From contig CP040000.1 in NCBI GenBank assembly GCA_013100805.1, positions 434,001 to 498,000 of the forward strand: a stretch of 64,000 bases of DNA, written 5' to 3'. The position numbers and the translations under genes are program-made. This stretch comes from Candidatus Saccharibacteria bacterium oral taxon 488 (GTDB lineage: Bacteria; Patescibacteriota; Saccharimonadia; Saccharimonadales; Saccharimonadaceae). The notes below the pieces were generated by a model. It did no database searches. It saw only the letters and a program-made list of their open reading frames with translations, and had not been told where the DNA came from. The first letter of the stretch is position 1, and each line of letters starts with the position of its first letter. Below are positions 16,816-26,172 of the stretch, in pieces.

Positions 16816-17451
16816 TTAGCGACTCCTTTCTCCCTTATAAATCCACACTTTCACGCCGATGATACCAGCCGGTGTCTGGGCGCGAGCACAGTGGAAGTCA
16901 ATATCAGCGCGAAGGGTGTGAAGCGGCACTGAGCCCTCGATCACCTTTTCGCGGCGTGCCATTTCAGCACCGTTCAAACGACCAGCCACCTCGATGCGGA
17001 TACCTTTGGCACCAGCGCTCATGGTGTTTTGTGCGGTCATTTTGGTTGCGCGGCGGAAATTGATGCGGCGTTCCAACTGGCGGGCGATGTTTTCTGCCAC
17101 CAATTTGGCTGCTAGTTCCGGTCGGCGGACTTCTTCGATGTTGATGCGAACCGCCTGACCGACAATTTTCTCAACTTGCTTTTTCAATTCATTCACGCCC
17201 GCACCGCCACGGCCGATCACCACACCAGCTTTTGCCGTGTGAATAGTTACCGTGATCAAGTTAGCACTCCGCTCAATCTCAATGCGATTGATGGTTGGGC
17301 GTGAGGCAAATTTCTTCTCAATCAATTCGCGGATTTCGTGATCCTGGCGAATTGCCTCCGCAAACTCTTTCTTATTGGCCGTAAACCAACGAGAGCTCCA
17401 GTTCTTGTGAACTTGTAGGCGGAAGTTGATTGGATTCACTTTTTGACCCAT
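16816..17451 (-). CDS. rpsC: 30S ribosomal protein S3 (uS3)
   Basis: 211 aa. MGQKVNPINFRLQVHKNW, a KH-domain GXXG (VVIGRGGAGVNELKK) near residue 80, and the C-terminal HTLRADIDFHCARAQTPAGIIG identify S3. It lines the mRNA entry channel. It directly follows rplV. Confidence 0.97.
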   Translation of the reverse strand: MGQKVNPINFRLQVHKNWSSRWFTANKKEFAEAIRQDHEIRELIEKKFASRPTINRIEIERSANLITVTIHTAKAGVVIGRGGAGVNELKKQVEKIVGQAVRINIEEVRRPELAAKLVAENIARQLERRINFRRATKMTAQNTMSAGAKGIRIEVAGRLNGAEMARREKVIEGSVPLHTLRADIDFHCARAQTPAGIIGVKVWIYKGERSR

Positions 17452-17916
17452 TTACTTCTCCTCCTTTTTTGCCGTGGTTTCGGCGGCTTTTTTCGCTGCA
17501 GGCTTGGCAGGTTTGGTCTCTGCCTTTGCCTTGGTCTCTAGTTTTTTCGCAGGCGCTTTCTTTGGTTTCTCAGTACCAGTTACTTCGACCAAGATGTTTG
17601 ACGTCTTTTTCTGGAATGGCAAGGCACGACCGCGTGATGCTGGCTTAAAGCGGCGCAGGCGTGTACCAGTAGTAACACTCAAGGTAGTGATCACCAAGCT
17701 TTTGGCGTCCAAACCGTGATTGTTGATGGCGTTTGCCTTGGCGCTGTCGATTGCCTTTTTGACTGGCAAAGCAGCGCGTTTTGGCACGTGCTCCAAAATA
17801 ACCAATGCATCAGCGACGGTGCGGCCGCGTACTAGGGCAGCCACCAAGCTAACCTTGCGTGGTGTTTGGTCAACACCTTTGGCGTAAGCGCGAACAGTAT
17901 ACGTAGTATCAGCCAT
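17452..17916 (-). CDS. rplV: 50S ribosomal protein L22 (uL22) with Lys/Ala-rich tail
   Basis: 154 aa. Residues 1-112 form the normal L22 domain (QTPRKVSLVAALVRGRTVADA and GTRLRRFKPASRGRAL, the tunnel-loop region). The last 40 residues are an Ala/Lys/Glu repeat-like tail (KKAPAKKLETKAKAETKPAK), absent from E. coli L22 and probably disordered and solvent-exposed. Confidence 0.96.
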   Translation of the reverse strand: MADTTYTVRAYAKGVDQTPRKVSLVAALVRGRTVADALVILEHVPKRAALPVKKAIDSAKANAINNHGLDAKSLVITTLSVTTGTRLRRFKPASRGRALPFQKKTSNILVEVTGTEKPKKAPAKKLETKAKAETKPAKPAAKKAAETTAKKEEK

Positions 17917-17918
17917 GA

Positions 17919-18185
17919 TTACTTCTTATCCTTTCCGCCGTGCTTACGGAACTTACGAGTTGGGCTAAACTCACCGAGTTTGTGGCCAACCATATTTTCG
18001 GTAATCAGCACAGGCACGTGCATCTTACCGTTGTAGACAGCAATCGTTCGACCGACCATTTCTGGGGTGATAGTCGAAGCGCGCGCCCACGTTTTGATAA
18101 CGGTTCGATCGTCAAGGCTGAGAGCAGCGACTTTTTTCGCAAGCTTCACATCGACGAATGGACCTTTCTTTAATGAACGACTCAT
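17919..18185 (-). CDS. rpsS: 30S ribosomal protein S19 (uS19)
   Basis: 88 aa. [19 protein letters not shown] and [20 protein letters not shown] followed by [14 protein letters not shown] are diagnostic. It lies in the 30S head near S13. Its start overlaps the end of the unknown gene upstream by four bases (ATGA), so the two are translationally coupled. Confidence 0.98.
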   Translation of the reverse strand: MSRSLKKGPFVDVKLAKKVAALSLDDRTVIKTWARASTITPEMVGRTIAVYNGKMHVPVLITENMVGHKLGEFSPTRKFRKHGGKDKK

Positions 18186-18550
18186 TCAGCGTCTCCTTCT
18201 TGGTACTTTGTAGCAATCCCTACCAGCTTTTCACATAGCTTTTTATATTTTTGACCATCTTTGATGGCTTCCCCAACCGCTCTCTCTGCATTATGTATGT
18301 CCATGACATCAGAGAGGTCTGGCTCTACTTGAAAGTGCCCAAAGGTGTGTGGGTCAACATATAGATAGCCACAAGGATTTTCTGGTATGGCGCTTCCCCC
18401 GGCAACTTCCCTGAATACAAGCCTTGCTAATGTGACCGTGGGATCACTCGAGCCTTTAACCGTCGCTCGTTCTTGATCGTTTAGCTTTACGTTAAGGACT
18501 CCTATAACGCTATCGTCATAGCCATCTATTGTCTTAGCCTCAAAATCCAT
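18182..18550 (-). CDS. Unknown 122-aa protein inserted in the S10 operon
   Basis: An acidic soluble protein beginning [20 protein letters not shown]. It has no hydrophobic segment and no motif I recognise. It lies between rplB and rpsS, which are adjacent in nearly all bacteria; it is four bases after rplB and overlaps rpsS by four bases. It must therefore be co-transcribed and probably coupled to ribosomal protein synthesis. A ribosome-associated or regulatory role is possible but unproven. Confidence 0.75.
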   Translation of the reverse strand: MDFEAKTIDGYDDSVIGVLNVKLNDQERATVKGSSDPTVTLARLVFREVAGGSAIPENPCGYLYVDPHTFGHFQVEPDLSDVMDIHNAERAVGEAIKDGQKYKKLCEKLVGIATKYQEGDAE

Positions 18551-18554
18551 AACC

Positions 18555-19394
18555 CTACCTCTTCCTCTTCGCGTCGTGACGCGTGCGTACGATTAATTTA
18601 TTTGAGCCTTTACGGCGGCGAGTTCGATAACCCAGCGTCAATTGACCCCATGGCGTACGTGGCGCTTTACCAGTACCGTGGCGACCACCGTCACCACCAC
18701 CATGTGGGTGATCTGCGGCGTTCATGACGACACCGCGCACGGTTGGGCGAATACCCTTGCGGCGGCGGCGGCCAGCTGAACCGATCTTCACGTTCTGGTG
18801 CTGGACGTTACCGACTGTACCGATGGCAGCGGTTGCTTCCAGGCGAACTTTGCGAACTTCACCAGATGGCAATTTGATGGTTGCGTAATTGCCTTCTTTG
18901 GCCATCAACTGAGCTTTGGCACCAGCGGCGCGAACCATTTGCGCACCTTTGCCGGCAGTCAGTTCAATAGCATAAATCATCGTACCAACAGGGATAGCAG
19001 ACAGCGGCAGGCGGTTTGAGGCCTCGATTGGTGCTTCCTCGCCAGTCTGAATCGTCTTGCCCTTGACCATCGAGGTGTCGGCCAATACGTAGTGGTACAA
19101 ATTGTACTGATCTTTCACTCGAGCGATGCGTGCTGAGCGGTTTGGATCGTACTCAATTTCTTCAACCGTCAGCGTCAGACCAGCCGGCAAATTGTGGTTC
19201 ACCAAACGGTAGTGACGGCGAACGCCACCGCCGCGATGACGCACGGTGATACGGCCTTGGTTGTTGCGGCCGGCATTTTGCTTTTTGGCTTTGATCAGAC
19301 TTTTGAGCGGTTTTCTTGTCGTGATATCCGACAAATCCTGACTCGTCATGCCGCGACGAGCAGGAGTGGTTGGATTGTAAGCTTTCACTGGCAT
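18555..19394 (-). CDS. rplB: 50S ribosomal protein L2 (uL2)
   Basis: 279 aa. The central SH3-like and OB domains are present, and the near-universal ADHPHGGGDGGRHGTGKAPR carries the His required at the peptidyl transferase region. The N-terminus is typical (MPVKAYNPTTPARRGMTSQD). Starts one base overlapping rplW. Confidence 0.98.
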   Translation of the reverse strand: MPVKAYNPTTPARRGMTSQDLSDITTRKPLKSLIKAKKQNAGRNNQGRITVRHRGGGVRRHYRLVNHNLPAGLTLTVEEIEYDPNRSARIARVKDQYNLYHYVLADTSMVKGKTIQTGEEAPIEASNRLPLSAIPVGTMIYAIELTAGKGAQMVRAAGAKAQLMAKEGNYATIKLPSGEVRKVRLEATAAIGTVGNVQHQNVKIGSAGRRRRKGIRPTVRGVVMNAADHPHGGGDGGRHGTGKAPRTPWGQLTLGYRTRRRKGSNKLIVRTRHDAKRKR

Positions 19395-19714
19395 TACTTG
19401 GTCTCCTCCATCTGCTGCTCTACTGCGTCAAACACATCGAGCTTATCGCCATCTTTCAGCGTCACGTAAGCTTTCTTCCAATCCTTGCGCGTAGTCGTGC
19501 CAGGATAGCGGTTTTTGCCTCGTGAGAAACGCACAGCTTTGCCGTCTTGTACCAAGGTTTTTACCTTCAGAACGGTGACGTCAAATTGCGCTTCAACTGC
19601 TGCTTTGATCTCGTTTTTATTCAGGTTCAGCGGAACGCGGAACACGTACACGCCGTTGGCGCTCACGGCGTAGGCTTTCTCGCTGATGCGTGGGATAATT
19701 GTCATCTGTTTCAT
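19394..19714 (-). CDS. rplW: 50S ribosomal protein L23 (uL23)
   Basis: 106 aa. IIPRISEKAYAVSANGVYVF and NKNEIKAAVEAQFDVTVLKV are the core. It is the docking site for trigger factor and SRP at the tunnel exit; trigger factor is encoded in this window at 39752. Confidence 0.97.
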   Translation of the reverse strand: MKQMTIIPRISEKAYAVSANGVYVFRVPLNLNKNEIKAAVEAQFDVTVLKVKTLVQDGKAVRFSRGKNRYPGTTTRKDWKKAYVTLKDGDKLDVFDAVEQQMEETK

Positions 19715-19715
19715 A

Positions 19716-20315
19716 TTACGCTTCCTCCTTACTCAGCCACTCAGTGATTACTGGCAGAGCTTTCGGGGTCATGACAATAGTATCCGCATTCAGAATGTGG
19801 TAAACGCTGAGGTAGCTCGCGCGGATTACCAATACGCTCTGAATGTTGTTGCTCGCGCGCATCAATTCTGGCGTCTTTTCGTCGACGACGATCAGTACGC
19901 GGCGCTCAAACTTGTTGTCAGCCAAGAAGGTTGCGACCTCTTTGGTCTTGCCCGTCGTCTTGATGTCCTTGACGACAATTTTCTTTGCCTCATTGGCTAC
20001 CGTCAAGGCTTGGCGAATTGCCACTTTCTTGGCGGTTTTAGACAATTTTTTGGTGTAGTTTTCGTTGCCGCGCGGACCAAAGACCACACCACCGCCGCGC
20101 CAGATTGGGTTACGGGTTGAACCGAAACGTGCTCGACCAGTTCCCTTTTGCTTCCATGGCTTTTTACCACCACCGGAAACTTCACCGCGCTGCTTGGTGG
20201 TTGCGCTTGCCAAACGAGCGTTTGCTAGATAACTGTCATATGCCAATTTCAATAGTTCGTGATTTGGCACTTCAACAGCAAAAATGTCTTTAGGAAGTTT
20301 GGTTGATTCAGCCAT
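19716..20315 (-). CDS. rplD: 50S ribosomal protein L4 (uL4)
   Basis: 199 aa. The extended loop GGGKKPWKQKGTGRARFGST that reaches into the exit tunnel is well conserved. In E. coli L4 represses the S10 operon; whether that holds here is unknown. One base separates it from rplW. Confidence 0.97.
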   Translation of the reverse strand: MAESTKLPKDIFAVEVPNHELLKLAYDSYLANARLASATTKQRGEVSGGGKKPWKQKGTGRARFGSTRNPIWRGGGVVFGPRGNENYTKKLSKTAKKVAIRQALTVANEAKKIVVKDIKTTGKTKEVATFLADNKFERRVLIVVDEKTPELMRASNNIQSVLVIRASYLSVYHILNADTIVMTPKALPVITEWLSKEEA

Positions 20316-20929
20316 TACTTGTTACCTCCTAAAATGATCAGCCCTTTTCGTGGCCCAGGCACAGCGCCCTTCACCCCGATCAGATTGGTCTCTGGGTCAA
20401 CATATGCCACTTCCAGGTTCTTGACCGTAACACGCTCGTGACCCATATGGCCAGCCATCGTCTTACCCTTGAACACTTTCTGTGGATACATCGAGCCAAT
20501 TGAACCTGGCTTACGAGTATTACCTTTACCACCGTGCGTCTTGCGGTGACGCTTAAAGTTGTGGCGTTTAATGGTTCCAGCGAAACCTTTACCTTTGCTG
20601 GTTCCGGTTGCATCGACAGAATCGCCGACTTCGAACGCGGAAACGTTGATTTCGTCGCCAACTTTGAGACCCTCAGGGATCTCGTCGACGCGGAATTCCC
20701 GAATGTGCTTCGGGGTCACTTGGGCTGGCTTGACGTGTCCAGCCACGGCCTTGCTCAGGTTCTTACCCTCTCCATAAGCGACCTGCACCGCATTGTAACC
20801 GTCGGTTTCGACAGTCTTCACCTGAGTCACGGTGACAGGGCCGGCTTGGATCAGCGTCACCGGAATGGCTTTGCCGTCTTCAGCCAAGAGCTGGGTCATA
20901 CCAAGTTTGGTACCGAGAAGTGTTTTCAC
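20315..20929 (-). CDS. rplC: 50S ribosomal protein L3 (uL3)
   Basis: 204 aa from a GTG start with GAGGAAAA upstream. LLGTKLGMTQLLAEDGKAIP and HGGKGNTRKPGSIGSMYPQK are diagnostic. It is the first gene of this unit: rpsJ (S10), which normally precedes rplC, is not here. A leader of about 140 bases separates it from its promoter. Confidence 0.97.
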   Translation of the reverse strand: MKTLLGTKLGMTQLLAEDGKAIPVTLIQAGPVTVTQVKTVETDGYNAVQVAYGEGKNLSKAVAGHVKPAQVTPKHIREFRVDEIPEGLKVGDEINVSAFEVGDSVDATGTSKGKGFAGTIKRHNFKRHRKTHGGKGNTRKPGSIGSMYPQKVFKGKTMAGHMGHERVTVKNLEVAYVDPETNLIGVKGAVPGPRKGLIILGGNK

Positions 20930-21051
20930 TTTTCCTCACTCCCACTTAAATACTCCTGATGACGTGCGGTTTCTGGGTTCTGAGTGAGGCGTTCATGACA
21001 AGCGCTTCAATCATAACCAGACCTGCTCATTCATCAAGGAGAACGGTTGAT

Positions 21052-21063
21052 ATTACGCGTAAT
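21052..21063. promoter_or_regulatory. 12-bp perfect palindrome in the rplC leader
   Basis: ATTACGCGTAAT lies 10-20 bases downstream of the predicted transcription start of the rplC operon. It could be an operator or the base of a leader hairpin; no regulator is known. Confidence 0.3.
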
Positions 21064-21079
21064 AGAAATTACCCTGTGA

Positions 21080-21108
21080 TTTTAACACACGTTGGTCTGT
21101 GACGTCAA
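21080..21108 (-). promoter_or_regulatory. Promoter of the rplC (S10-type) operon
   Basis: TTGACG, exactly 17 bases, TTAAAA on the minus strand. The transcript would begin near 21073. Confidence 0.65.
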
Positions 21109-21134
21109 CAGTAGTAGGATGTGGGTCTAGACTA

Positions 21135-21163
21135 TTGACATGGCATTGATTACCTGCTACAAT
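21135..21163 (+). promoter_or_regulatory. Promoter of the gene at 21202
   Basis: Perfect TTGACA, 17 bases, TACAAT with extended TGC. It is divergent to the rplC promoter, about 27 bases apart. Confidence 0.75.
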
Positions 21164-21201
21164 TTGGCAGTTTGAATAAGTAACAGAAAGGAATAAGAGA
21201 A

Positions 21202-21447
21202 GTGACTGCGACACCAGACATGGTACGTTATAACACCGACGGCGCTAAAACCAATCAAGCAGAGTTCCAAGAGTGGCTTGGATCAGTAATTGAAAAAGGT
21301 ATAGAGACAGGCGAGCTTGATCCAGAAAAAAGCTTTGGCTCTGAAAGTGAAAAAGGTGAAGATAGCCCGCTCCGCCAAGCAGCAGCTACCGCCATCATAG
21401 CTCATTGGAATAAGCTTGAGCACCAAGAGCAGATCACCAAGGACTAG
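21202..21447 (+). CDS. Small acidic protein of unknown function, 81 aa
   Basis: GTG start with AGAAAGGA upstream and a strong promoter. The protein is soluble, acidic and mostly helical (EFQEWLGSVIEKGIETGEL). No family is recognised. It is a complete monocistronic unit with promoter, ribosome binding site and terminator, so it is probably real and well expressed. Confidence 0.7.
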   Translation: MTATPDMVRYNTDGAKTNQAEFQEWLGSVIEKGIETGELDPEKSFGSESEKGEDSPLRQAAATAIIAHWNKLEHQEQITKD

Positions 21448-21471
21448 AGGGCGTCTTGTAGTCGCCCGCCT

Positions 21472-21504
21472 AAATACCGCTCCACAACAGGAGCGGTATT
21501 TTAG
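21472..21504. terminator. Bidirectional terminator between the gene at 21202 and fusA
   Basis: Perfect 12-base stem AAATACCGCTCC/GGAGCGGTATTT with a six-base loop, T-rich on both sides. Confidence 0.88.
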
Positions 21505-21524
21505 TATCGTTTTATCACTACACG

Positions 21525-23612
21525 CTAGGCGTTGCGCTTCTCGATAATCTCCTGCGCCACGTTTGGTGGTACTTCCTCGTACTGCGCGAGCTCCATGGTG
21601 CTGGCTGCACGGCCCTGTGACATCGAGCGGATGTCCGAGGTGTAGCCAAACATGTTCGCCAGTGGCACAAAGGCCTTGACTAGTTTGGCGCCGCCCATCA
21701 AATCTTCCATGGCGTCAATGCGGCCGCGGCGTGAGTTCAGGTCACCGATGATGTCGCCCATGAACTCTTCTGGAGTGGTTACTTCAACCTTCATGACTGG
21801 CTCGAGCAGAATTGGTGTTGCCTGCTTGATACCTTCACGAGCTGCCAAGCTCCCCGCCAATGAGAAGGCTAGTTCTGAGGAGTCAACATCGTGGTATGAA
21901 CCATCGTACAGCGTCGCCTTGACATCAACCACTGGATAGCCAGCGATAACGCCGCCTTCCAAGGTTTCCTTGATACCCTTCATGACAGCTGGGCGATATT
22001 CCTGAGGAACCACGCCGCCCTTAATCTCGTCGATGAATTCAAAGCCCTTGCCTGCCTCATTCGGCTCAAAGCGTACCCAGACGTCACCGTATTGACCGCG
22101 GCCACCAGACTGCTTGGCGTGCTTACCTTGGACTTCGGCGCGGCCCTTGATTGACTCGCGGAAGGCCACTTGCGGCTCACCGATATTAGCTTCAACCTTG
22201 AACTCGCGCTTCATACGGTCGATCAGGATATCCAGGTGTAACTCACCCATGCCGGACATGATCGTCTGGCCGGTTTCTTCATCAGTGTGAATGCGGAAGG
22301 TTGGGTCTTCCTCGGACAAACGCTGCAAAGCCAGCGCCATTTTTTCTTGGTCAGCCTTTGACTTTGGCTCAACGGCGATAGAAACTGGCGGCTCTGGGAA
22401 CTCAATTGATTCCAGAGCAATCGGATGCGCTGGATCAGTCAAGGTATTACCTGTACCAGTGTTCTTCAAGCCAACCACTGCGGCAATGTCGCCAGCAGCG
22501 ATCTTGTCGATATCTTCGCGCTTATCAGCATGCATGCGCACGATACGACCGATGCGTTCCTTGTCGCCAGTGGTGGTGTTCAGGACGTAGCTGCCTGAAT
22601 TCAGTACGCCAGAATACACGCGTACGAAAATCAATTTACCGACAAACGGATCGGCAGCAATCTTAAACGCTAGGGCTGAGAGCGGTTCTTTGTCCGACGG
22701 CTTGCGGCTCACTTCGTCGCCAGTCTTTGGATTTTTACCCCAAATTTCGTCAACGTCCAGCGGGCTTGGTAAGAAGTCAACCATCAAGTCAAGCAGCTTC
22801 TCTACGATGACGCCGCGGCCGTCGCCGCCAGTCACCAGATAGAAGTCGCCAGCCAGCACGCGCTTGCGCAGCGCCATTTTCAGCTCATCGATAGTAATCG
22901 CTTCCTCGCCTTGATCAAGGAATTTCATCATCAATTCGTCGTCAGCTTCAACGGCATTCTCCACTAGCAAGCTGCGGGCATTCTTCGCTTTCTCCAGCAT
23001 GTCAGCTGGGATTTCGCCGACCTTCAACTCGTGATCGGTATAGTCGTCATAGGTGTAAGCTTTCATGTCAATCAAGTCAACCACGCCGTTAATCGTCTTC
23101 TCAAAACCAATTGGCAAGTGAATTGGAAAGGCTTGCTTGCTGAGGCGATTGTGAATTGATTCCAGAGATTTGTAGAAGTCGCCGCCAGTCTGGTTAATCT
23201 TGTTAACGAAGCAAATGCGCGGCACGCCGTATTTGTTAGCCTGGCGCCAGACGGTTTCAGACTGCGCCTCGACACCCATTTTGCCGTCAAACACCGTCAC
23301 TGCACCGTCGAGTACGCGCAGCGAGCGCTCCACCTCAGCAGTAAAGTCGATGTGCCCTGGCGTGTCGATAATGTTAATCTTGTGATCTTTCCAGAAGCAG
23401 GTCACCGCTGCCGAAGTAATAGTGATACCGCGCTCTTTTTCCTGTGCCATCCAGTCGGTGGTGGCGCCATCGCCATCGCCTTTAACCACACCAATCTTAT
23501 GCGTCAAGCCAGTGCGGTATAAAATGCCCTCAGTTGTCGTCGTTTTACCGGCGTCAATATGGGCAATGATACCAATATTTCTAAAGTTTTGTAATGGAAC
23601 GTTTGCTGCCAT
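21525..23612 (-). CDS. fusA: Elongation factor G
   Basis: 695 aa, full length. GTPase motifs: [12 protein letters not shown] (P-loop), RGITITSAA (switch I), DTPGHIDF (switch II). The fourth motif is VNKIN (residues 136-140), where almost all EF-G proteins have NKxD, so the guanine-reading Asp is Asn here. Domains II-V follow ([35 protein letters not shown]). It catalyses translocation on the ribosome. It belongs to the str cluster but is separated from rpsG by two genes. Confidence 0.98.
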   Translation of the reverse strand: MAANVPLQNFRNIGIIAHIDAGKTTTTEGILYRTGLTHKIGVVKGDGDGATTDWMAQEKERGITITSAAVTCFWKDHKINIIDTPGHIDFTAEVERSLRVLDGAVTVFDGKMGVEAQSETVWRQANKYGVPRICFVNKINQTGGDFYKSLESIHNRLSKQAFPIHLPIGFEKTINGVVDLIDMKAYTYDDYTDHELKVGEIPADMLEKAKNARSLLVENAVEADDELMMKFLDQGEEAITIDELKMALRKRVLAGDFYLVTGGDGRGVIVEKLLDLMVDFLPSPLDVDEIWGKNPKTGDEVSRKPSDKEPLSALAFKIAADPFVGKLIFVRVYSGVLNSGSYVLNTTTGDKERIGRIVRMHADKREDIDKIAAGDIAAVVGLKNTGTGNTLTDPAHPIALESIEFPEPPVSIAVEPKSKADQEKMALALQRLSEEDPTFRIHTDEETGQTIMSGMGELHLDILIDRMKREFKVEANIGEPQVAFRESIKGRAEVQGKHAKQSGGRGQYGDVWVRFEPNEAGKGFEFIDEIKGGVVPQEYRPAVMKGIKETLEGGVIAGYPVVDVKATLYDGSYHDVDSSELAFSLAGSLAAREGIKQATPILLEPVMKVEVTTPEEFMGDIIGDLNSRRGRIDAMEDLMGGAKLVKAFVPLANMFGYTSDIRSMSQGRAASTMELAQYEEVPPNVAQEIIEKRNA

Positions 23613-23735
23613 TTGTCTTTCCTTTGTTAAAAATAGTTATTGTTCGAGATTCTCCGGAGCTATTTTGACGCACCAAAAAACTACGCTTGAGCTGTATTAT
23701 AGCAGATGATTGGCGTTTTGTGAATGAGCCTCATC

Positions 23736-24647
23736 TTACCGCGGAATTTGACTACGACCTGATTGAATCCATTGTATTCCCTTGGCTACTAGTAGATAAT
23801 CTCTGTTTTGAGCGTCAGACCGACCAAGGAGCGTTGCACGCACCATCATCACCAAAGAATTGTAGCCTTCGGGATCCGTGACAGCCTCTAGGGAGACAGA
23901 CTGCACATACATCGCACCTTTCGCCTCTAATCCAACCCACCCCTCGTTGCGAAAAGCGGGGCCCATATACGTAACGTCATACGGCATATATGGATCAAGC
24001 GAAGCCAGTACTTTGCAGTGAATGTTTATCGCCTTAATCACTCGATTGAGGTCTCTATTTGATAATCGCCCAAAAGGAATTTCATTAATCGGAACATCTG
24101 CTAGCTCCCTGATCATTCGAGCTGAGTCGATACAGTTATTGTTTGGATCAACTGGTCGTATATTATTCAAATAATCAAGGACTTCAGGCGTGTACAGCTG
24201 TAAAATAGCCTTGGCCTGTTCAATATCCATCAGCTGCGGAAATTGAATAAGGACATCTAGCGGAACAACATATTGAGTCGTGGTATCTCCTGGTGTTACG
24301 CCAAGACCACCAAGTGCAATTTCTGGATTAGATTTGTTCGCGACAATCAGACAACCGGCACACTGGAGCTTATGATCTTCAATATATACGTATTCTGCTC
24401 CATTTTTAGTGTATTGTTGTACCCATCCGCTTACCGTCATCAGCTGGCCTATAAACCCAGCAAATAGTTCTTGGTTAATCTGCACAGTGGCTTCTGGATA
24501 CTGATTAGGACTGAGCTTTCGAATGTCGGACGTTCGTTCTCGAGCTAAGCGGAGAATAGTGGCAACTTGCTGATTGAAAACAGCCTTATCAAGTAACGCA
24601 AGGTTCTCGGGCAGCGGGGCGGCAGATGGGGTGGGCTCAGTCGTCAT
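23736..24647 (-). CDS. Unknown 303-aa protein
   Basis: A soluble protein with an Ala/Pro N-terminus and a single CAGC pair in HKLQCAGCLIVANKSNPEIA, which could bind a metal or form a disulfide. No catalytic motif is recognised. It lies between yajQ and fusA on the same strand but has a TATGAT -10 box (24654-24659) six bases before its ATG, preceded by TTGCGT at 18-base spacing, so it is likely a leaderless unit of its own. Confidence 0.65.
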   Translation of the reverse strand: MTTEPTPSAAPLPENLALLDKAVFNQQVATILRLARERTSDIRKLSPNQYPEATVQINQELFAGFIGQLMTVSGWVQQYTKNGAEYVYIEDHKLQCAGCLIVANKSNPEIALGGLGVTPGDTTTQYVVPLDVLIQFPQLMDIEQAKAILQLYTPEVLDYLNNIRPVDPNNNCIDSARMIRELADVPINEIPFGRLSNRDLNRVIKAINIHCKVLASLDPYMPYDVTYMGPAFRNEGWVGLEAKGAMYVQSVSLEAVTDPEGYNSLVMMVRATLLGRSDAQNRDYLLVAKGIQWIQSGRSQIPR

Positions 24648-24653
24648 CTCTTA

Positions 24654-24683
24654 ATCATACGGTGTAAAAGCCAACTGACGCAA
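24654..24683 (-). promoter_or_regulatory. Promoter of the 303-aa gene, leaderless type
   Basis: TTGCGT, 18 bases, TATGAT on the minus strand; the -10 ends six bases before the start codon. Confidence 0.45.
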
Positions 24684-24700
24684 CCATAACCGTAAAGCTC

Positions 24701-25195
24701 TTACCGATAATTCACGCACTGTAGCGGCGTGTCATAATCATTCTCACGCACCAGGCTAATGACTTTTTGCAACTCGTCTTTCGAAGCGGAAGTAACGCGG
24801 ACAAGGTCGCCTTGGATTTGCGGCTTGGCTTTGGGTACGGCAGCGCGAATGTCGGTAGCGATGCGCTTGGCGGTCGGCTGGTCGAGGCCCTGTTTGAAAG
24901 GAATTTCCCACGTGGTTTTGAGATTTGAGGTGACTTTTTCTTTGGTGAGGTCGAGGACTTTGCTCGACTGACCCCGAGCCGCCAGTTTCTTGCGCACGAT
25001 ATCCAGCACCGCATCAACCTGCCACTCATTATCACCAGTGAGTTTCAGACCTTTTTTATCATCCAGCCAATCAATCCCAGCATTCGTTCCCTTAAAATCG
25101 TACCGCCCTTGGATTTCTTTTTCCGCCTGCATGAAAACATTATTCAGCTCGGCTTTGTCAATTTCTGACACGATATCAAATGAAAAACTTGCCAT
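24701..25195 (-). CDS. yajQ: YajQ family nucleotide-binding protein
   Basis: 164 aa, the family length. Hallmarks are SFDIVSEIDKAELNNVFMQA, RYDFKGTNAGIDW and the C-terminal DYDTPLQCVNYR. YajQ proteins have two RRM-like domains and bind nucleotides such as cyclic di-GMP in some species. A good ribosome binding site (GAGGAGGGATAA) precedes the ATG. It follows rpsG on the same strand. Confidence 0.93.
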   Translation of the reverse strand: MASFSFDIVSEIDKAELNNVFMQAEKEIQGRYDFKGTNAGIDWLDDKKGLKLTGDNEWQVDAVLDIVRKKLAARGQSSKVLDLTKEKVTSNLKTTWEIPFKQGLDQPTAKRIATDIRAAVPKAKPQIQGDLVRVTSASKDELQKVISLVRENDYDTPLQCVNYR

Positions 25196-25276
25196 TTATC
25201 CCTCCTCGTTTTCTCCATTATAACAGAAATCGCCCCTTCTACCGAGCGATTTTCTGATTTTGCATTTAGGCGATGG

Positions 25277-25756
25277 TTAGCCGCGAGCAAAGTGCGCAAA
25301 GGCGCGGTTGGCTTCGGCCATCTTGTGGGTGTCTTCCTTCTTCTTGAAGGCAGCACCAGCTTCGTTGTAGGCGTCAATGATTTCCAGTGCCAAACGCTGC
25401 GAGTATGGCATACCGCTGCGAGCCCGAGCTGATTGCACCAGCCAGCTAAACGCGTAGTGCAGCTGCCGGTGTCCCTGAACTGGGAATGGAATCTGGTAGT
25501 TAGCACCACCGACGCGGCGGCTCTTCACCTCAAAGTTTGGACTGACGTTTTTCAAGGCTTTCTCAAACACTGCCAATGGATCTTCTGAATCCAATTTCTT
25601 GGCAGCCGTTTCCAGCGCAGTGTAAACAGCCCGTTCAGCTGCCAACTTCTTGCCGTCCAGCATTGACTTGTTGATCAAGCGCTGTACTAACACGCTTTGG
25701 TAGCGGCGGTCAGGTTGCAATTGGCGTTGTAATTTCTTGGTAACTTTACGAGGCAT
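25277..25756 (-). CDS. rpsG: 30S ribosomal protein S7 (uS7)
   Basis: 159 aa. LVQRLINKSMLDGKKLAAERAVY, VSPNFEVKSRRVGGANYQIP and MAEANRAFAHFARG are diagnostic. It nucleates 30S head assembly and contacts E-site tRNA. It follows rpsL by two bases. Confidence 0.98.
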   Translation of the reverse strand: MPRKVTKKLQRQLQPDRRYQSVLVQRLINKSMLDGKKLAAERAVYTALETAAKKLDSEDPLAVFEKALKNVSPNFEVKSRRVGGANYQIPFPVQGHRQLHYAFSWLVQSARARSGMPYSQRLALEIIDAYNEAGAAFKKKEDTHKMAEANRAFAHFARG

Positions 25757-25758
25757 GA

Positions 25759-26172
25759 TTACTTATCCCCTTTCTTGGTACCGTACTTCGAACGGCCACG
25801 CTTGCGGTTGTTGACACCCTGGAGGTCCAACGCACCACGGACGATGTGGTAGCGCACACCCGGAAGGTCAGGCACACGACCACCGCGGATCAAGACCACA
25901 GCGTGCTCCTGCAAGTTGTGACCTTCACCACCGATGTAAGCCCAGACTTCGTAGCCGTTGTTTAGCTTCACGCGGGCAACTTTACGCAGCGCTGAGTTTG
26001 GTTTCTTTGGCGTCTTGGTCGTCACACGCACGCATACACCACGCTTGAGCGGTGCATTTTGGTCGTAGTAACGCGTTTTCAGGGCGTTGTGAATGCGACC
26101 CAGTGCTGGCGACTTGGACTTTTTCTTGGCCGTTTGGCGCGGTTTGCGCACCAATTGGTTGATTGTTGGCAT
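25759..26172 (-). CDS. rpsL: 30S ribosomal protein S12 (uS12)
   Basis: 137 aa from [12 protein letters not shown] at 26172, the conserved start; a longer upstream start is rejected. [20 protein letters not shown] holds the Lys equivalent to E. coli K43. The loop [15 protein letters not shown] has Pro101 where E. coli has Lys88, a residue whose changes affect streptomycin response and accuracy. An insertion around residues 20-42 matches the longer S12 type. First gene of the str cluster. Confidence 0.98.
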   Translation of the reverse strand: MPTINQLVRKPRQTAKKKSKSPALGRIHNALKTRYYDQNAPLKRGVCVRVTTKTPKKPNSALRKVARVKLNNGYEVWAYIGGEGHNLQEHAVVLIRGGRVPDLPGVRYHIVRGALDLQGVNNRKRGRSKYGTKKGDK

